Of a stretch of DNA of 64,000 bases, positions 1-12,500 are shown in pieces. Numbering within the stretch: position 1 is the first letter of the stretch; every line of letters begins with the position of its first letter. The DNA is from Certhia americana (Eukaryota > Chordata > Aves > Passeriformes > Certhiidae). The DNA is taken from the NCBI GenBank assembly GCA_018697195.1, contig CM031858.1:131329241-131393240 (forward strand), in the 5' to 3' direction. The translations under genes were made by a program, and so were the position numbers. The notes under the pieces were generated by a model, which was not told where the DNA came from, did not search any database, and was given only the letters and a program-made list of their open reading frames with translations.

Positions 1-500
1 GCTTTGCCGAGCCGGCTGGCCCTCAGCGGGCTGGTTTCTAGGCGCAGCGGGCGCGGCGGGGAGCATCCCCCGGAGAAGGGCGCTGGCCCGGCAGCGCTGG
101 GGCCAGGCTGCCAGCCCGCTGAACGCACTGCCCCCCGCACCCCGAAATCCCCCGTGCTTCGGCTGGGCGGCCCTGGGCTGCTGCTGCGGCTACAGGCGCC
201 CGCAGGGTCCGCAGAGCTTTCCCCGCCCGCCTGGGCCGTGCCGTGCCGTGCCGTGCTCTCGGTCCCGCCCGCCGGGAGGAGCGGCCCCAGCCCGGCCCCG
301 CCCCGCGGAACGGCGCGGACAGAGACGCGGAGCGGCGGAGCCCCGAGGAGCCGCGGAGATGCTGAGCTCGCCCTGGGCGCGCTTCTACTCCAACAGCTGC
401 TGCCTCTGCTGCCATGTCCGCACCGGCACCATCATCCTCGGCGTCTGGTACCTGGTAAGCGTGCCCCTCGCTCCGGGCGCTCGGCGCCGGCTGCAGGGGC
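1..500 (+). promoter_or_regulatory. LAPTM4B: CpG-island promoter and 5' UTR of LAPTM4B
   Basis: This block is very GC- and CpG-rich, and the CpG density falls away beyond about 700 into ordinary AT-rich intron. No TATA box is visible upstream of the start codon, as is usual for a housekeeping CpG-island promoter. GC-box (Sp1/KLF-type) cores are seen on the minus strand at about 221-231, 263-272 and 294-306. A short tandem array of GCCGT (four copies) lies at 235-254. The transcription start cannot be placed from sequence alone; the 5' UTR probably begins within the last 100-250 bases before 359. The boundaries given are approximate, and the island may begin before the window. No good CLEAR (TFEB) site was seen in this stretch, although the gene encodes a lysosomal protein. 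Confidence 0.8.
359..454 (+). CDS. LAPTM4B: LAPTM4B coding exon 1 (residues 1-32)
   Basis: This exon has 32 complete codons and ends at CTG before donor GTAAGC at 455 (phase 0). It encodes the start MLSSPWARF, the diagnostic [16 protein letters not shown] segment and the first third of TM1 (ILGVWYL). The ATG has G at -3 and C at +4, a moderate Kozak context. It is the first ATG in this frame in the window and sits where mammalian LAPTM4B starts (MKMVAPWTRF), so it was chosen as the start. Residues 2-5 differ from mammals. The reading frame continues without a stop both upstream to the window edge and into intron 1 as far as 991, which reflects high GC rather than extra coding sequence. Confidence 0.95.
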
Positions 501-3500
501 AGTCTGAGGGGCTGCTCTGTGGATGGAGGTGCCGATCGCAGCGGCTCATGCTGCCCAGGCGGGTTTCGGAGGGAGCAGCGGAATGCGCAGGGCAGCGGAG
601 TGCTCGCTGCCGCTCACCCCGCGGGCACAGGCTGTGCCGAAACTGGGGCATGAAGCGTGTGCGTGCCCAGGGTCAGGGCAGGAGATGCAGTGCACGGGCA
701 GGCTCGACAGGGTCTCAGCCCAGGAGCTGCGTGGGGGTTGAAAATGTGATGAGTGAAGACCCCTGGAGTGAGGGTTTTCCCCCGAGCTTCAGGGTGGTCT
801 CAGGCCGGGGCTGGCTGCAGCACACGGGCCCCGCCGGGGCATTAGCTCCAGCAGGGCTGCTCGGCCCCTGGACACACTGCACAGAAAAACGTGTTTTATC
901 ACCTCTGCTCACCGCTTCATCAAGCAGTCGAGTGTTTGTCCCCTGTGTGGCAGGTAATCGATGGGCAGTAGTGTTTTGGTCTACCTGGTAGGGAGCTGAA
1001 ACCTTCCAGGCAGCTTCCAGTACTTCCATCGCAGGTAGTAGAGAGAGACAGCTTTTCTCTGGCAGGTTTGTAGGACGTGAGCGAGGAATTTACCCTGGAG
1101 GCACCAGGGTTACCATCAGTAACCAAAGGCTATTTGCCACTCAGTTATTTGGCCCGGGGAAAGACTTGGAGAGGAGGAGGCACATTAAGCACTCAGTTCC
1201 TCTCTGGCGATTGTTTCTCTATCCTTTGCTATGTGGGAAAAGCAGTTTTTCCAGAGCTGGTCCAGCCACAGTCGCAGGTTTTTCAGAATGAAAAGAGCTG
1301 GTTTGCTGTAGGTAACGTAGATGCGCTTCTCAGCCTGCTCAGTCTCTTGGCGTGAGGAATCAGTCTCCGAACGACGGCAAGCCTGTGCAGAGCTGTTTGC
1401 CAAGCATCATTTTTCAAATGATTGCAGACGGAAGCAGATTAGACTCGGGCTTATTTGCTACTACTGAAATTCCCTGCAGAAGCAAGTGAAAAATGCAGGG
1501 CTGGTCTCCACTGTAGGACAGCTCATTAAATAAATTCAACCAGTGTATAAAAAAGCTAGGTTGACATTTATGTCCTAGAAATAATATAAAATATTCTATG
1601 TCCTGTAAAATATGTATTTCACCGAGAAAACTGCATTGGTTGAACCATTTCTTGCTCCTAGTTTAATCAAATATGGTTAATGGCAACATCCACAGCGTGT
1701 AGTATCTACAATACTGACTGTATTGTAAAAGATGCCTCTCTTTGCCTGACTGCAATTAAGTTTTGCTAAGTTGTAATATGACCTGAAAGCTTTTGAACAT
1801 TTCTTCTAGGGTGCTTATTATTTCTTTCTGCCTTCGGGTGAATGAAGCCTTTTCACATTGGCTCTACAGAGACAGGGATACGGACGTTTTAGCTGTTCAG
1901 TGGACCTAAAGTTATTTGAGGAAGAGGGAAGTGCATCACCTGGGCTTGGATACAAAGAAAAGCCGATAGCTTTTTAGACTGTTACCTAATCTGTTATAAA
2001 CATTTAAATACCCATGAGCCAATTTCACATAGTATTTCACTGCAAAATCTGGTATTAAATTTCCTTTCCTGTGAGCAGGTATTTCATAATTCACAGCTCT
2101 TGCTTCTTTTGCTTTCATAACTTTTGCAGGGTGGATTTCTAATTTACTTCAAACTGATACAGTACACATTTCTTTCTCTATTTTCTTTGCTATGGCAAGT
2201 TTTTGAATTTAAAATTTAATCAATAAGAATAGATATTTAGATGCATGTAGATAATAAGTGCTAAACATTTTTGATTGTTTATTATGTTAGGAAACAATAA
2301 GTAAGGAAGGAGTAGCTCCTTGAATGAATGGCTCTGGTTGTCAAAGTCATATACAAATGGATTTCTTTGGCTCAGAAGAACAATTATAATTTGGTTACCA
2401 TGTGCTGTTGAGGGTTAACATAAAAATAGATGTCCTGGTGGCATTTTTTTCTCTGCATGCATTTTGGGTGATTGCGTTACTCCAAACCACACATGACCTA
2501 TGAGCATTACTTCAAAGTTCAAAAACCCTCTCTGATTGTTTGCAACACTAGCATGTATTCTATATACTCTTTGCCATTATTCTTTACAGGAAATTACTTG
2601 AGGAAAAACATCAACTTAGAGAATTAATAGTTTTCTTAGTGCTTTTGCATTTCTCACTACCTGTGAAGTGCAAGTTTTATTAATTCTATGACCATGAATG
2701 CAGTGTTTAGTAGAGGCATCTGAAGGAGGAAAAAGCAGTAGCTTAAAAGTTTTGGCAGACTTTTAACGCAACATTTTCACATGTTGAACCAGTTTTGAGT
2801 TAGCATAATTTCAGGAGGCAGAATTTAATGTCTGAGTAAACGTGGAAAAATAGCAGCTGAGATGGAATTCATCTTCCCATGCTGTGAATTGGGAGTTGGA
2901 AAGGTGTTGATAACACACCAGTGTTTTGGCTGCTACTGAGCAGAGCTGGCACAGCATCAGTGCTGTGTCTCAACATTCCACCCCTACATCAATAAGCTGG
3001 GGGGCTCTTTAGTTTTAATGTTTCTGCTGGGTGTTTGGAGTCCTACAAATAGTGGGGAGAGTGGGAAGCTGAGTACACGTGGAACCATCAGTGCTGCTGT
3101 TGAGGGAGTTTTCCCACAGAAGTAAGGGGCAGGAACAGTGTGCTTTTCCAACACAAGCGCAGTAACCACGGACACTTACAATGGTCTCATAACATATCAA
3201 TAGCTGGGAAATAAATATTTAACTTTACTCTATTTTAGAACATAATGGATTGCAGAATACTTAAGTTTCTACAGCTCTTGGGTTTCAGTAGTTTCTTCCT
3301 GGTAGAGCCATTGGTCCTACATCTAGAGTAATATAACACAGCGCTGCATGATATTGCAATATAGCATAATAATGTGATATACATACTGTCACTGAGCCCT
3401 GAGGTACTTCAGTGTAAAAAGTAACTTGTAAAGGTTGGAGTAGCCAGGAGAAATTTCCTGAAAAGAATATCTAATGGGATTGCAGAATAGCCCACACTGC

Positions 3501-6500
3501 AGGAATTAGTGTGCTGCCTTTGGGAGAAAAGCTTAACAGGGAATGCTGTAATGTTAAATATAAACATTATGCTGAGGATTAAAATGTCAGTAATATGGCT
3601 GTCTGGGGGGTTAATATTTATTTCAAACCCAAGGGCCAGTTTGGTTTGGCTGGTTATTAAATTTTGGCTTTTATCTGAGATGGACTGTATACTTCTCTGT
3701 ATTATAATGTGAAATCAGAGGTCACAGTAGTAACACAGAAACATTTTGGGGCACAAAAGTCTTACAAGTGTTGTATTTAAAAAAAAAAGCTTAAACAAAC
3801 CAAGTGGAATTAGAAGGTAACTTCCAACAGCTTTATTTTGTCATGGTGCTGTTCAGGGCAGTGACAATGCTGAAATGAGCTAACTTCAGTTTTGATCTCC
3901 AGCGGGTGCTGGAGTCTGGGGGAAAACTGGCATTTCTGTTCCCAAGTGTCCCAGTCAGTGCTGGTGAGTCAGAATAACAACACCCCTGTCAGTGACAGTG
4001 TTTATAAACACAGCGTGTCCTCTTCCTGAGGAAATGGACTCCACTTTCCTTGTCTAAAACACAAAGAAGGAACAAGGCTGATATGCTGGTGATATGCTGA
4101 CAGTGTCATTGAAGGATTTTCTGCTCTCCTGGCAGTGGCAGTGGAGTTTCTGCACACACTGATATCATCTGGGATAACAGGAATTCTGTTTATTTCTGTT
4201 TGACTTTGGTGGGTAGAAGCTGAAATCGTAAGGTACCAGTTAAAAAAATAATAAAAGAAGGAGCCTTCATTTTTGAGCACTGTGTGCTCAGTGCAGCAGT
4301 GCCCTGGGCACAGGCTTCTCCTCCTCCTTCTCCTCCTCCTCCTCCTCCTCCTCCTCCTCGTGGTCCCACAGTCCCATGGAACTCCAGGAACCATTGCCAT
4401 GCCTGGGGAGCCACTGCACTCCCTCTGCATTCCCTGAGGTCCTGACAGTGAGGGGCTAAAAATAAAAACTAATGGAAGGCTGAGAACCTTTTATAACCAC
4501 AAGTTATTGAGTTGTGTGGCTCTCACTGAAGGATGTGTGGTAAGAACATAAATAGAGCAAGCTGAAGTTTTTAGCCAGGGTAGGTTAAATGTTTGAGCTG
4601 CTATTTGTAGAAAGCTCAGCATGAATTGCTAATCGTGACATTTCAGTTCTGGATTTTTCTGAATACACTGTTGTCTTATGTCTCTCTCTGTCCCAGTCAT
4701 TTTTTAATAAAAGGATTGAATCCTAATGATAAAAAAATGTACTGGTAGTAGACTTATGTTGAGAAGCAAAATGTGCTATGGGCTCACTGATTTAAGGTTG
4801 AATACCCTGACAAGACTGGTAGAGTGCACTTGATCTGTTGTCAAAATGGGAATGAAAATACATATTTTGTGATGAGGCCACATTTATGTCTCGGTATTTT
4901 TCAAGCCTCATGCAAAACAGCATGTATGGCAATGTGCTTAAATACCAGTTAGAAGATTTCAGTAATCTTGGCTTACTTGGCAGGGGGTAGAGATCAGCAA
5001 TGACTGCTCATGTAAACAAAATATCCCTGCACTGGATCCTTCCAAGCTGCTCGGTCCACACTCCTGCAACCTTTACACTGTCTGGGACTACTCACATCAG
5101 CACACAGTTGAAACTGAGGGTCCCTTGAACAGGATGTAAAGGCCTTTTTAGGGAAAATAAAGAAATTCTAAGAAGAACTTCTTGATTATTTTCAAACCTG
5201 AGAGAATCGGATTTTGGAAACCGACTAAAGAACTGAAGTTATGAAAAGAGTAAAATTGCACAATTAGAAAGCCTGATGTGTTATCTCAGTGTCAGGTTGT
5301 GGGAATTTTCATGAATACAGATATGAAACCTTGTGTTTTACTTAGAAAATTATCTTGCTTTGTTTTTATATGGAATGAAGTGGGCTAAAAATAAAGGATT
5401 TACAACTTTATGACTGTATGAAGGGTCACAGTAGCCAGCTCACTGAAGGCTCAGTTCCTTCATATCATCCATGTTTCCCATGTGGTGCCAGTGTGACGTA
5501 GCTGGGGATTGGGTCAGATTATCCTGCAGCATCACCTTTACCACCGCCAGCGGCAGTCCAGTACTGGTGGCCCTGGGGAAAGAATTCTTGCAGAACAGGG
5601 GCCTGCTGTGGATTCCCAGGTGTTTGCCCTTCCATGGCCAAGACCTGGGAAAGAGCTGGGTGGTGCTAATGATATTGCTAATTCCCATCCCTTGGTAGGA
5701 GATGTAGGGTCAGCAGTACGTGAAATTTTTCCACTAGCAAGCGGAGAGGTGTCATAATGTGAAATTACTTGAGATTCCAAATTCTTCTAATAGAAATGGC
5801 TGAGTTGATTAAATATTTATGTCCCAAGTGCCATGTCGATAAAATGATCATTAGTTTTTCTATTGTCTGTACTTCATAAGTTAAAAGATGAGATCATGGA
5901 AAAAAAGCAGAACATTCCCAAGTAACTCATTAGACTCTTCCTATGCACATGCTTGCTGTTGAGGAGAGTGGAGAGAAAACTTGGAATTCATTATAAATAA
6001 AGGAGAATATGACTCTTGCTTTTAAAGGCTTTCCTAATGATTGATGTACATGTTGAATATCCAACTGAGACTGGAGTCAGAGGAGGTTCATGTTATATGC
6101 TCTTGGACTGGATCACATCCATTCATTGTCTTCAAGACCAGGGGGAAAAATGACTGATTCTGCACACAGATACCTGCTCAGGCCCTGTATGGTGTCTTCT
6201 TAACAAACTGAAAGCAGATGTATGCATTTTAGGTACGTTATAACAAAGAATAAAAACCAGTATAATAATCATTAGCATGAACAAAATGATCTTATCTGAA
6301 GGACCTTCTCAATAACCACATTCTAATTGTAACTTCTCTAGAGATACACTGTTAAATAATGTAATAGTTATTAGCTTCATCTTTTTTCTCCAATTCATGC
6401 TTCAAGCCCTCTTCAGTTGAGTTACAAAATAAAGGAATGTATCGGAGGAATTTAAATGGCACAATCAATAAGATAGCTTGCAAAGAGCTTAATCACTCAC

Positions 6501-9500
6501 CTGTATGTGACAGAATCCATCCCTGAACTGACCAGAAAGGTTATCTGAACAAAGGATGGGTTCATTGGTACACTGTATCCCAAGTTACCTGTGCTTTCTG
6601 TTCTAGGTGAAAATAGCTGGATTTGTGTGTTTTCTGTGCTGCAGAGAGAAGTAGAAGCAGCATTTCATTAGTCTGTCCCAGACTCTGTCATACATCAGTA
6701 TGACATTAAAACAGTAATTAAAATTGGAGTTTTTTTGCAAAAACCTTTTAAGTCATTGGAGGGATAAAATTTCTTGAAAATGTCTTTTGGGCAGCTCTTG
6801 CCCTTACTGAACTGTTCATTAGTCTGTGACACAAGACAAGGATTTATGAAAAAGTCTTCAGGCTCTAATCCCCTAACATAGGCAGTTTTTCTTTTATCCC
6901 CAAATACCACGGTAGGATATTTCATAGAGTATGAAATCATTACAATGATAGCTGATGACGTGCATCAGTTGTCTTGATAATGACACAGTTGTCTCATGTA
7001 ATCAATTCAATTATCAGCTCAGAAAGTACAAACCTCCGTAAAATACCCTTTTTTTTTCTTTTTAAGGCCTTCAATTGGATAATAAGCTCTCTCCAGTGAG
7101 AAAACAGACGGTTGGTTGTAAGAGGAGTGAAGTTTACATAAATGCTTGTTGAAGGAAAGAATCCCATTAAGAATTCAGTATGCTATAATTACATTTGGGT
7201 TTTTATACAAAAAAATCATGAATATATTTATAGAAAGGAGAGAAGGTATTACATTAATCAAGTAAAATGTGTTTGGAAGTCCTGTTGAAGGTTAATATGT
7301 ATCTCCTAGTGAGCCAGAGGAGAACACATTAAGCTTCCTAAACTGATCGTTGATTAGACTGACGTCAGTGAAAATGCAATTAGTCTTATATATTCTTGGA
7401 CATATGGAACGGATGTTGCAAAATAGCCAGGAATTAATTTCCTTGATTGCTTTCTTTTTCTCTTGTTTTATTGTGAGGCTTGTGCTTTGACTGTAAAACT
7501 CGGGTAGTTTAAAGTGGCTGAGGCTTGAAAATGTGCAGGGCAATTCCTATGCTGTTCTCCAGCAAGGCTGGAGGTCTAAGGTTCCAAATCTCCAAACAGC
7601 AGAATAAGAAGTGAAAACCCATGCTTGTGTCTGAAGGTGTGAGAGAGTGCCCCTGGTCAATGTGAGGAGAATTGCCAGGGAGGCATCACTGAAGAGTTAA
7701 TGTGGACTTTTGCCTAGCACGATGTTCCTGGACCTCCTGTGGGTCAGCTCTTTTTCAGGTGTCTGCAGTCAGCTCAAACTATTGTAATCCTGGTACTCAG
7801 CCTTGAAAAGGGTTTTGAAAGTGCTGTGACTGTTTTTCATTTTATTGCTGGCATGTGCTGAGCAAGGTCTTGTTCTATCCAGAGGTATATTAAGCTGCTT
7901 AAAGCAGACAGGATGAATGCTTTTGGCAGAAACACAGGTTTGTGGGAGATTTTCACCTTGGAGAGATGCATTTCCCAACAGTGAAACAGCTGTGGCCAGA
8001 CAGACAGGATACATGTGATCGTGTTCTTTACTATTTCAGTGATTATCTGTACTGTACCATCCTTCCACTTCTTCCTTGCATAACTAAATCCCTGCCTCGG
8101 GTTGCAGAGTGCTTCCAGGGTGCAGTCACTTGTATGGCTTCTGTGGATATTGCCTGTGGTGACTATGAGATCCATGAGATCCATGAGAATAATGGATCAA
8201 TGATTTGGTGTTGGTTTTTGTTAGGTTGGTTTTTCAATGAAGTGGTTGTATGTTGCACACTCTCAAAACCAGAGCACAGTGCTCTCAGCAGTGCAGTGGC
8301 ACGGGTCCAAAGAGGCTGGAGGGGACTCTGAGCACAGACAGCACTGTGGGCTGCTGTGGGTGTAGCACACAAAATGTACTGGCCAAGGTCAGTGGACACC
8401 CAGACAGTCCAGCCCAGGTAAGCAGCTACAGCAATGTCGCCTGGCCCATCCTCTGTCACAAGTCCACGCAATAGTCTAAATTTGTGGGAGCTGCCACAAC
8501 TCACATCACAGTCACACTTTAGCAGGTCTGCTCTCAAGCTTTCACAGTCATCTGCAAGGCTCAAACATGCATTTTTGGAAGTCAAGGACAAATGCAGAAA
8601 CCAAACAAATCCCAGCTGAATAACCCCTTTTCTAATAAGGTTTTTTTGCATACCAATTCTTTGCTAGTTCTCCACTGCAATCTGAACTAAGATGACCTTT
8701 AAGAGAAACTGAGTTGATCTGGCAATGATATAATTGTACACGTGATTTCCCTAGAGGTCTTGCTGGGCAGAAGATAGATATTTCCCTAGAGGTCTTGCTG
8801 GGCAGAAGACCTCAGCAATCGTTTTCAGGGCTTTCCTTAGATCCAGGTTGAACTTTCTTTAAATACAATGGAAAAGTAACAAAGACTCAACTGATAAATT
8901 TGAGTACAAATAGCTTATTTCATTAAACCAGAAAAGGACTAAGATTAAATACTGTTATGGTCCAGTTATTAAAATTATAAAAGAGATGTCTCTGCCCAAA
9001 TTAAGGTGCAAGCAAGCCCATATGCCGAAGTCAGCAGAATGGACTTTATTTAACAGCAAATGAGAGATAGAAAGAGATAGAAAGAAATAGAAAAATGAGG
9101 GGGGAGAAGAAGAGAGTGGCAGGCAGATTAAGTAGAAAATATCACCACTCCATGGTTCCTGATGGCATCCCATTGATCTGTTGTTCTGGTCGTCTTGGTG
9201 GTAAGGGTCTTGCAAAGCACAGAGTTCAATGGATTATATACACTCAGGCCAGGTGGGAATGCCAAGGGTCCTCCCCCGCGGGAAAGTTTGACCCAGTCTC
9301 TTGCAACAGACCCTGGAGCAGTTGCATCACTTCGCATCACATGCAGTGCTCTGGTGCAAGGCCTCAGCAATGAGTCTGGGGAGCACTCTGGGGGGCTTTG
9401 ATGGATTATGTATGGCACCCCCCCAGCTGCCTCTCATGTGAATGTCCTGTGGATAGGGTCTGTGGGATTGGGGGTGTCACAGCTGAGGTGGTTGGTGTAA

Positions 9501-12500
9501 GGGAGGATGGATGTTCCCTGTCTCTGAGCTGAGGTTATGCCACACACCCAAAACTCTCCTCCCGCCTTGGCTGGGGGGAGTCTGTACAAACCTGGCCTCA
9601 GCAGATGAGCCTATGGGCTGTGGCCTCCCCCACCTCAAACACAGCCAGAGCTGATTTTCAGGACAGCTGCTGGGTTTGGCTTTCTGGGGGGATACTTCTC
9701 CTTCAGCCTTGTTTCCCTCTCCCTAGATCTGAGGTGATTGAACAATAGTGTCACCTTTATCTTATCTCAAGTTCCCTTAGGCAACCTAACTCCCAGTCCC
9801 AAGGTCCCCTCAGGTGGAATCCTCAGGGAAGGGAGGGCTTTGGTAGGTGCAGCTTCCTTATACAGTTTTGCCATAATGGGCAAAAAGTCCCTCATAACAA
9901 TATTCAAGCCACAAACCATAACATTTCAGTCTCTCACAAGTATATAAGAAATTTATTGCTTGGAAGACAGAAACCTCTCGTGCATTTTGCACAATCTGTC
10001 CATCTATTTTTTTTTAATAGATTGAACTGTTACCATAGTTCAGTAATAACAGACCTCCTGTGGTTTGGGTTTTAAGCCTGTTAAAAGGTTGGCAGGCTGC
10101 AGTAGTTGAGTCATTTGTATAGAAGAGTGCTAGTAAATTATTCTGGACTTCCTATATCAATTTAATCAGCATAGTCTTTTAAGTTCAGTGTTTAGTGTCA
10201 TAGCAATCAAAGCTGAAATTGTGTATAAAGTCTGATTGAAATATTTTATGCAGCTTTCTATTATATGCTCTCTATAATATGGACTTTGTAATATGCTAGC
10301 CTGAGCCTGCCTGGATGATTCTTTGCCTTCTCATAAGTAGTATGGAAAAGTAGTGACAAGGATGGCTGATGCTACCCTATCTCCTCTAAATTAAAGAATA
10401 TAGAAACTTCATTGCTACTTCTGACCTGACTAATTCTCTCCCTATTCCAGTGCACTATTTCAGATAGTAGCCAGAACCATGCTTTGAGAAACCACACAGG
10501 GAGAAAGAACAACTTGTTCAGGGACAACATTTTCTTTTATTCTTCTATAACCTTAAGGTTGGGCAATCACCTGAAGCAGGAAGGCTTGTATTTTGTTTTT
10601 AAGAACTTCTGTGATATAACTAAACACTAGCAGTTCCTTAATAAATAGCTCATCCTTTTCTGAATTCCTTCAACCTTTTGGCTTCAGTAATAATGCCTGA
10701 TAATGAGTTTCACTGGTCAAAGGAGTGGAGGATTCCCTTTTAACCCAAGTTCTAGTGTCCCTCTTTCTGTTTCCTACTTTAGGCTGTTTTGTTCCATTGG
10801 ATGAAAAGATAATTGAGTGTGTCTGGGTTTCTAACTTAGACCACTCGTTAAATTGTGCATCACTAACACATATGCAGCTTGTCCCTGAGCACTGGAAAGT
10901 TGAAACATTTTCATTAACATGAGGCAGAAGCCTTGCAAGGCAGAAAAAAGAGAGAGGTGTCTACTCTGACAGCCAGGGTTCTCCTGCTCTTTCATTCCTG
11001 GAGTTCAAGCTAGTGCCTGTGGTGTGCACAGATGTAGCTCCCATGCCCTGAAAGGGAAAGAGATCGAATTACTGCTATGAGACTTGTAACTGGGATACAC
11101 AGAAGGGACATCTTGTTTCTTGTTTCTTCACATGCTATTTGCCTGCTTTTCACAGCATCCAGCTTAAAACCTTTACTGATAAAACTGCCTCCTTGTTTCT
11201 GCTTCAGTCAGAGTCCAGAAAAAACCCCCAATGAACATTAACAAACACAAAACTTTGCCTAACAGGGGGAGACAGAGAAATCTTCCTATATGGGGCAATA
11301 AACCTTAATTCATTATCTACACTGACAGAGAAGTTTGGGAAAGGCATCCCAGACAGTGCAAATCTAACCTGAGCTTGTTAAATCCTGAACCTGATTTTTT
11401 TCCCTTTGTAGAGTTCTTTTGTCCTTTTGATGAACAAAAGTGTTCTTGCTTTTATTAATATCTTCTATGCCTAAAGAAAAAATGAAGAAAATATGCAAAG
11501 AACATGCCTAGTGAGAATGGAAAGGTAGATAGGGAGAAGTAGACATTGAGATACTTAAATACACATTTTCCATACATTCTTACTTTTTCTTGTAGTGATA
11601 CTGACTTCAAATATCCAAGTGCTAGAAAATATTCTTCTGTTTAGTTTCAAGGAGCAAAAGTAGTTTAAGACTAATGTTTTATTTCTATAATTTCTGTAGA
11701 GAAGAGGTACCTAGACTCATAAAATTGCCTTGAGTTTTTTGGAGACGGAAGAGGGTGCATGGGTTCTGCTTGAGATTTTCTTAAGTTTTACTAAAAATGT
11801 TTAGGATTTCTTACTACTAAGATTAATGTTTTTGGCAGTTTGCTTCCTTAGTATCTCTGTAAAGGACAACAAACCATGCCAATTTTGTGGGATATTAAAA
11901 ATACTCTAGGACTCCATGTGCCAGTTCCTACGTATTACTGGGCTTCACAGTTCATGAAACCAGCTCTGGAACTGTAAAAAGGGGCACAGGAAGGGAGTTA
12001 GTTCTCCACCAATGCTGAGATTTAAGGAGGGTGCTTAAGAGGATCTCTCATGAGTTCAGTGATGCTGAAAACAATCACAGAATTAAAACAGTATGAACAT
12101 CTTTCACCACCCATAACACTCAGACTGCTACATGCATGGATGCAGTTGTTACCTAAACCCTCGATAGAAATAAAGCTGGCGGGGTTTTTCTTTTTTCCTG
12201 TAAATATTGGTATATCTCTTCACTGTATTAGAAAGTCTTGGGACAGCTGTAGTAGAATATTTGTAGAGGGGACCCTGTAGACTGTAGACCCTGTAGATAG
12301 AAACATCACTGTATTTTTAATGCTGTGTATTGATTTAAAGTGAGCATAATATTTCCTCTTCTAAACTCCTTTATCCAAGCTATTTTATTTTGACTCTTGA
12401 CTGAAAGCCATTGTAACTCCTGGTAATCCTTTCAGTGTTTACAGACATTTATGGAAGTTGCTAGCGAAAGCATTTCTCTGTCTGCTTGAGTTAGGGGTCA

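Noticed and set aside
248..991. Long open frame running through exon 1 into intron 1
   Set aside because: It begins at GTG, not ATG, and continues past a good GTAAGC donor. The true exon ends at 454 because exon 2 resumes the LAPTM4B sequence exactly.
4002..4430. Minus-strand frame of 142 codons
   Set aside because: Its only striking part is an Arg run from the GAG/CTC microsatellite.
8163..8651. Minus-strand frame of 162 codons in intron 1
   Set aside because: No recognisable domain; a chance open frame in moderately GC-rich sequence.
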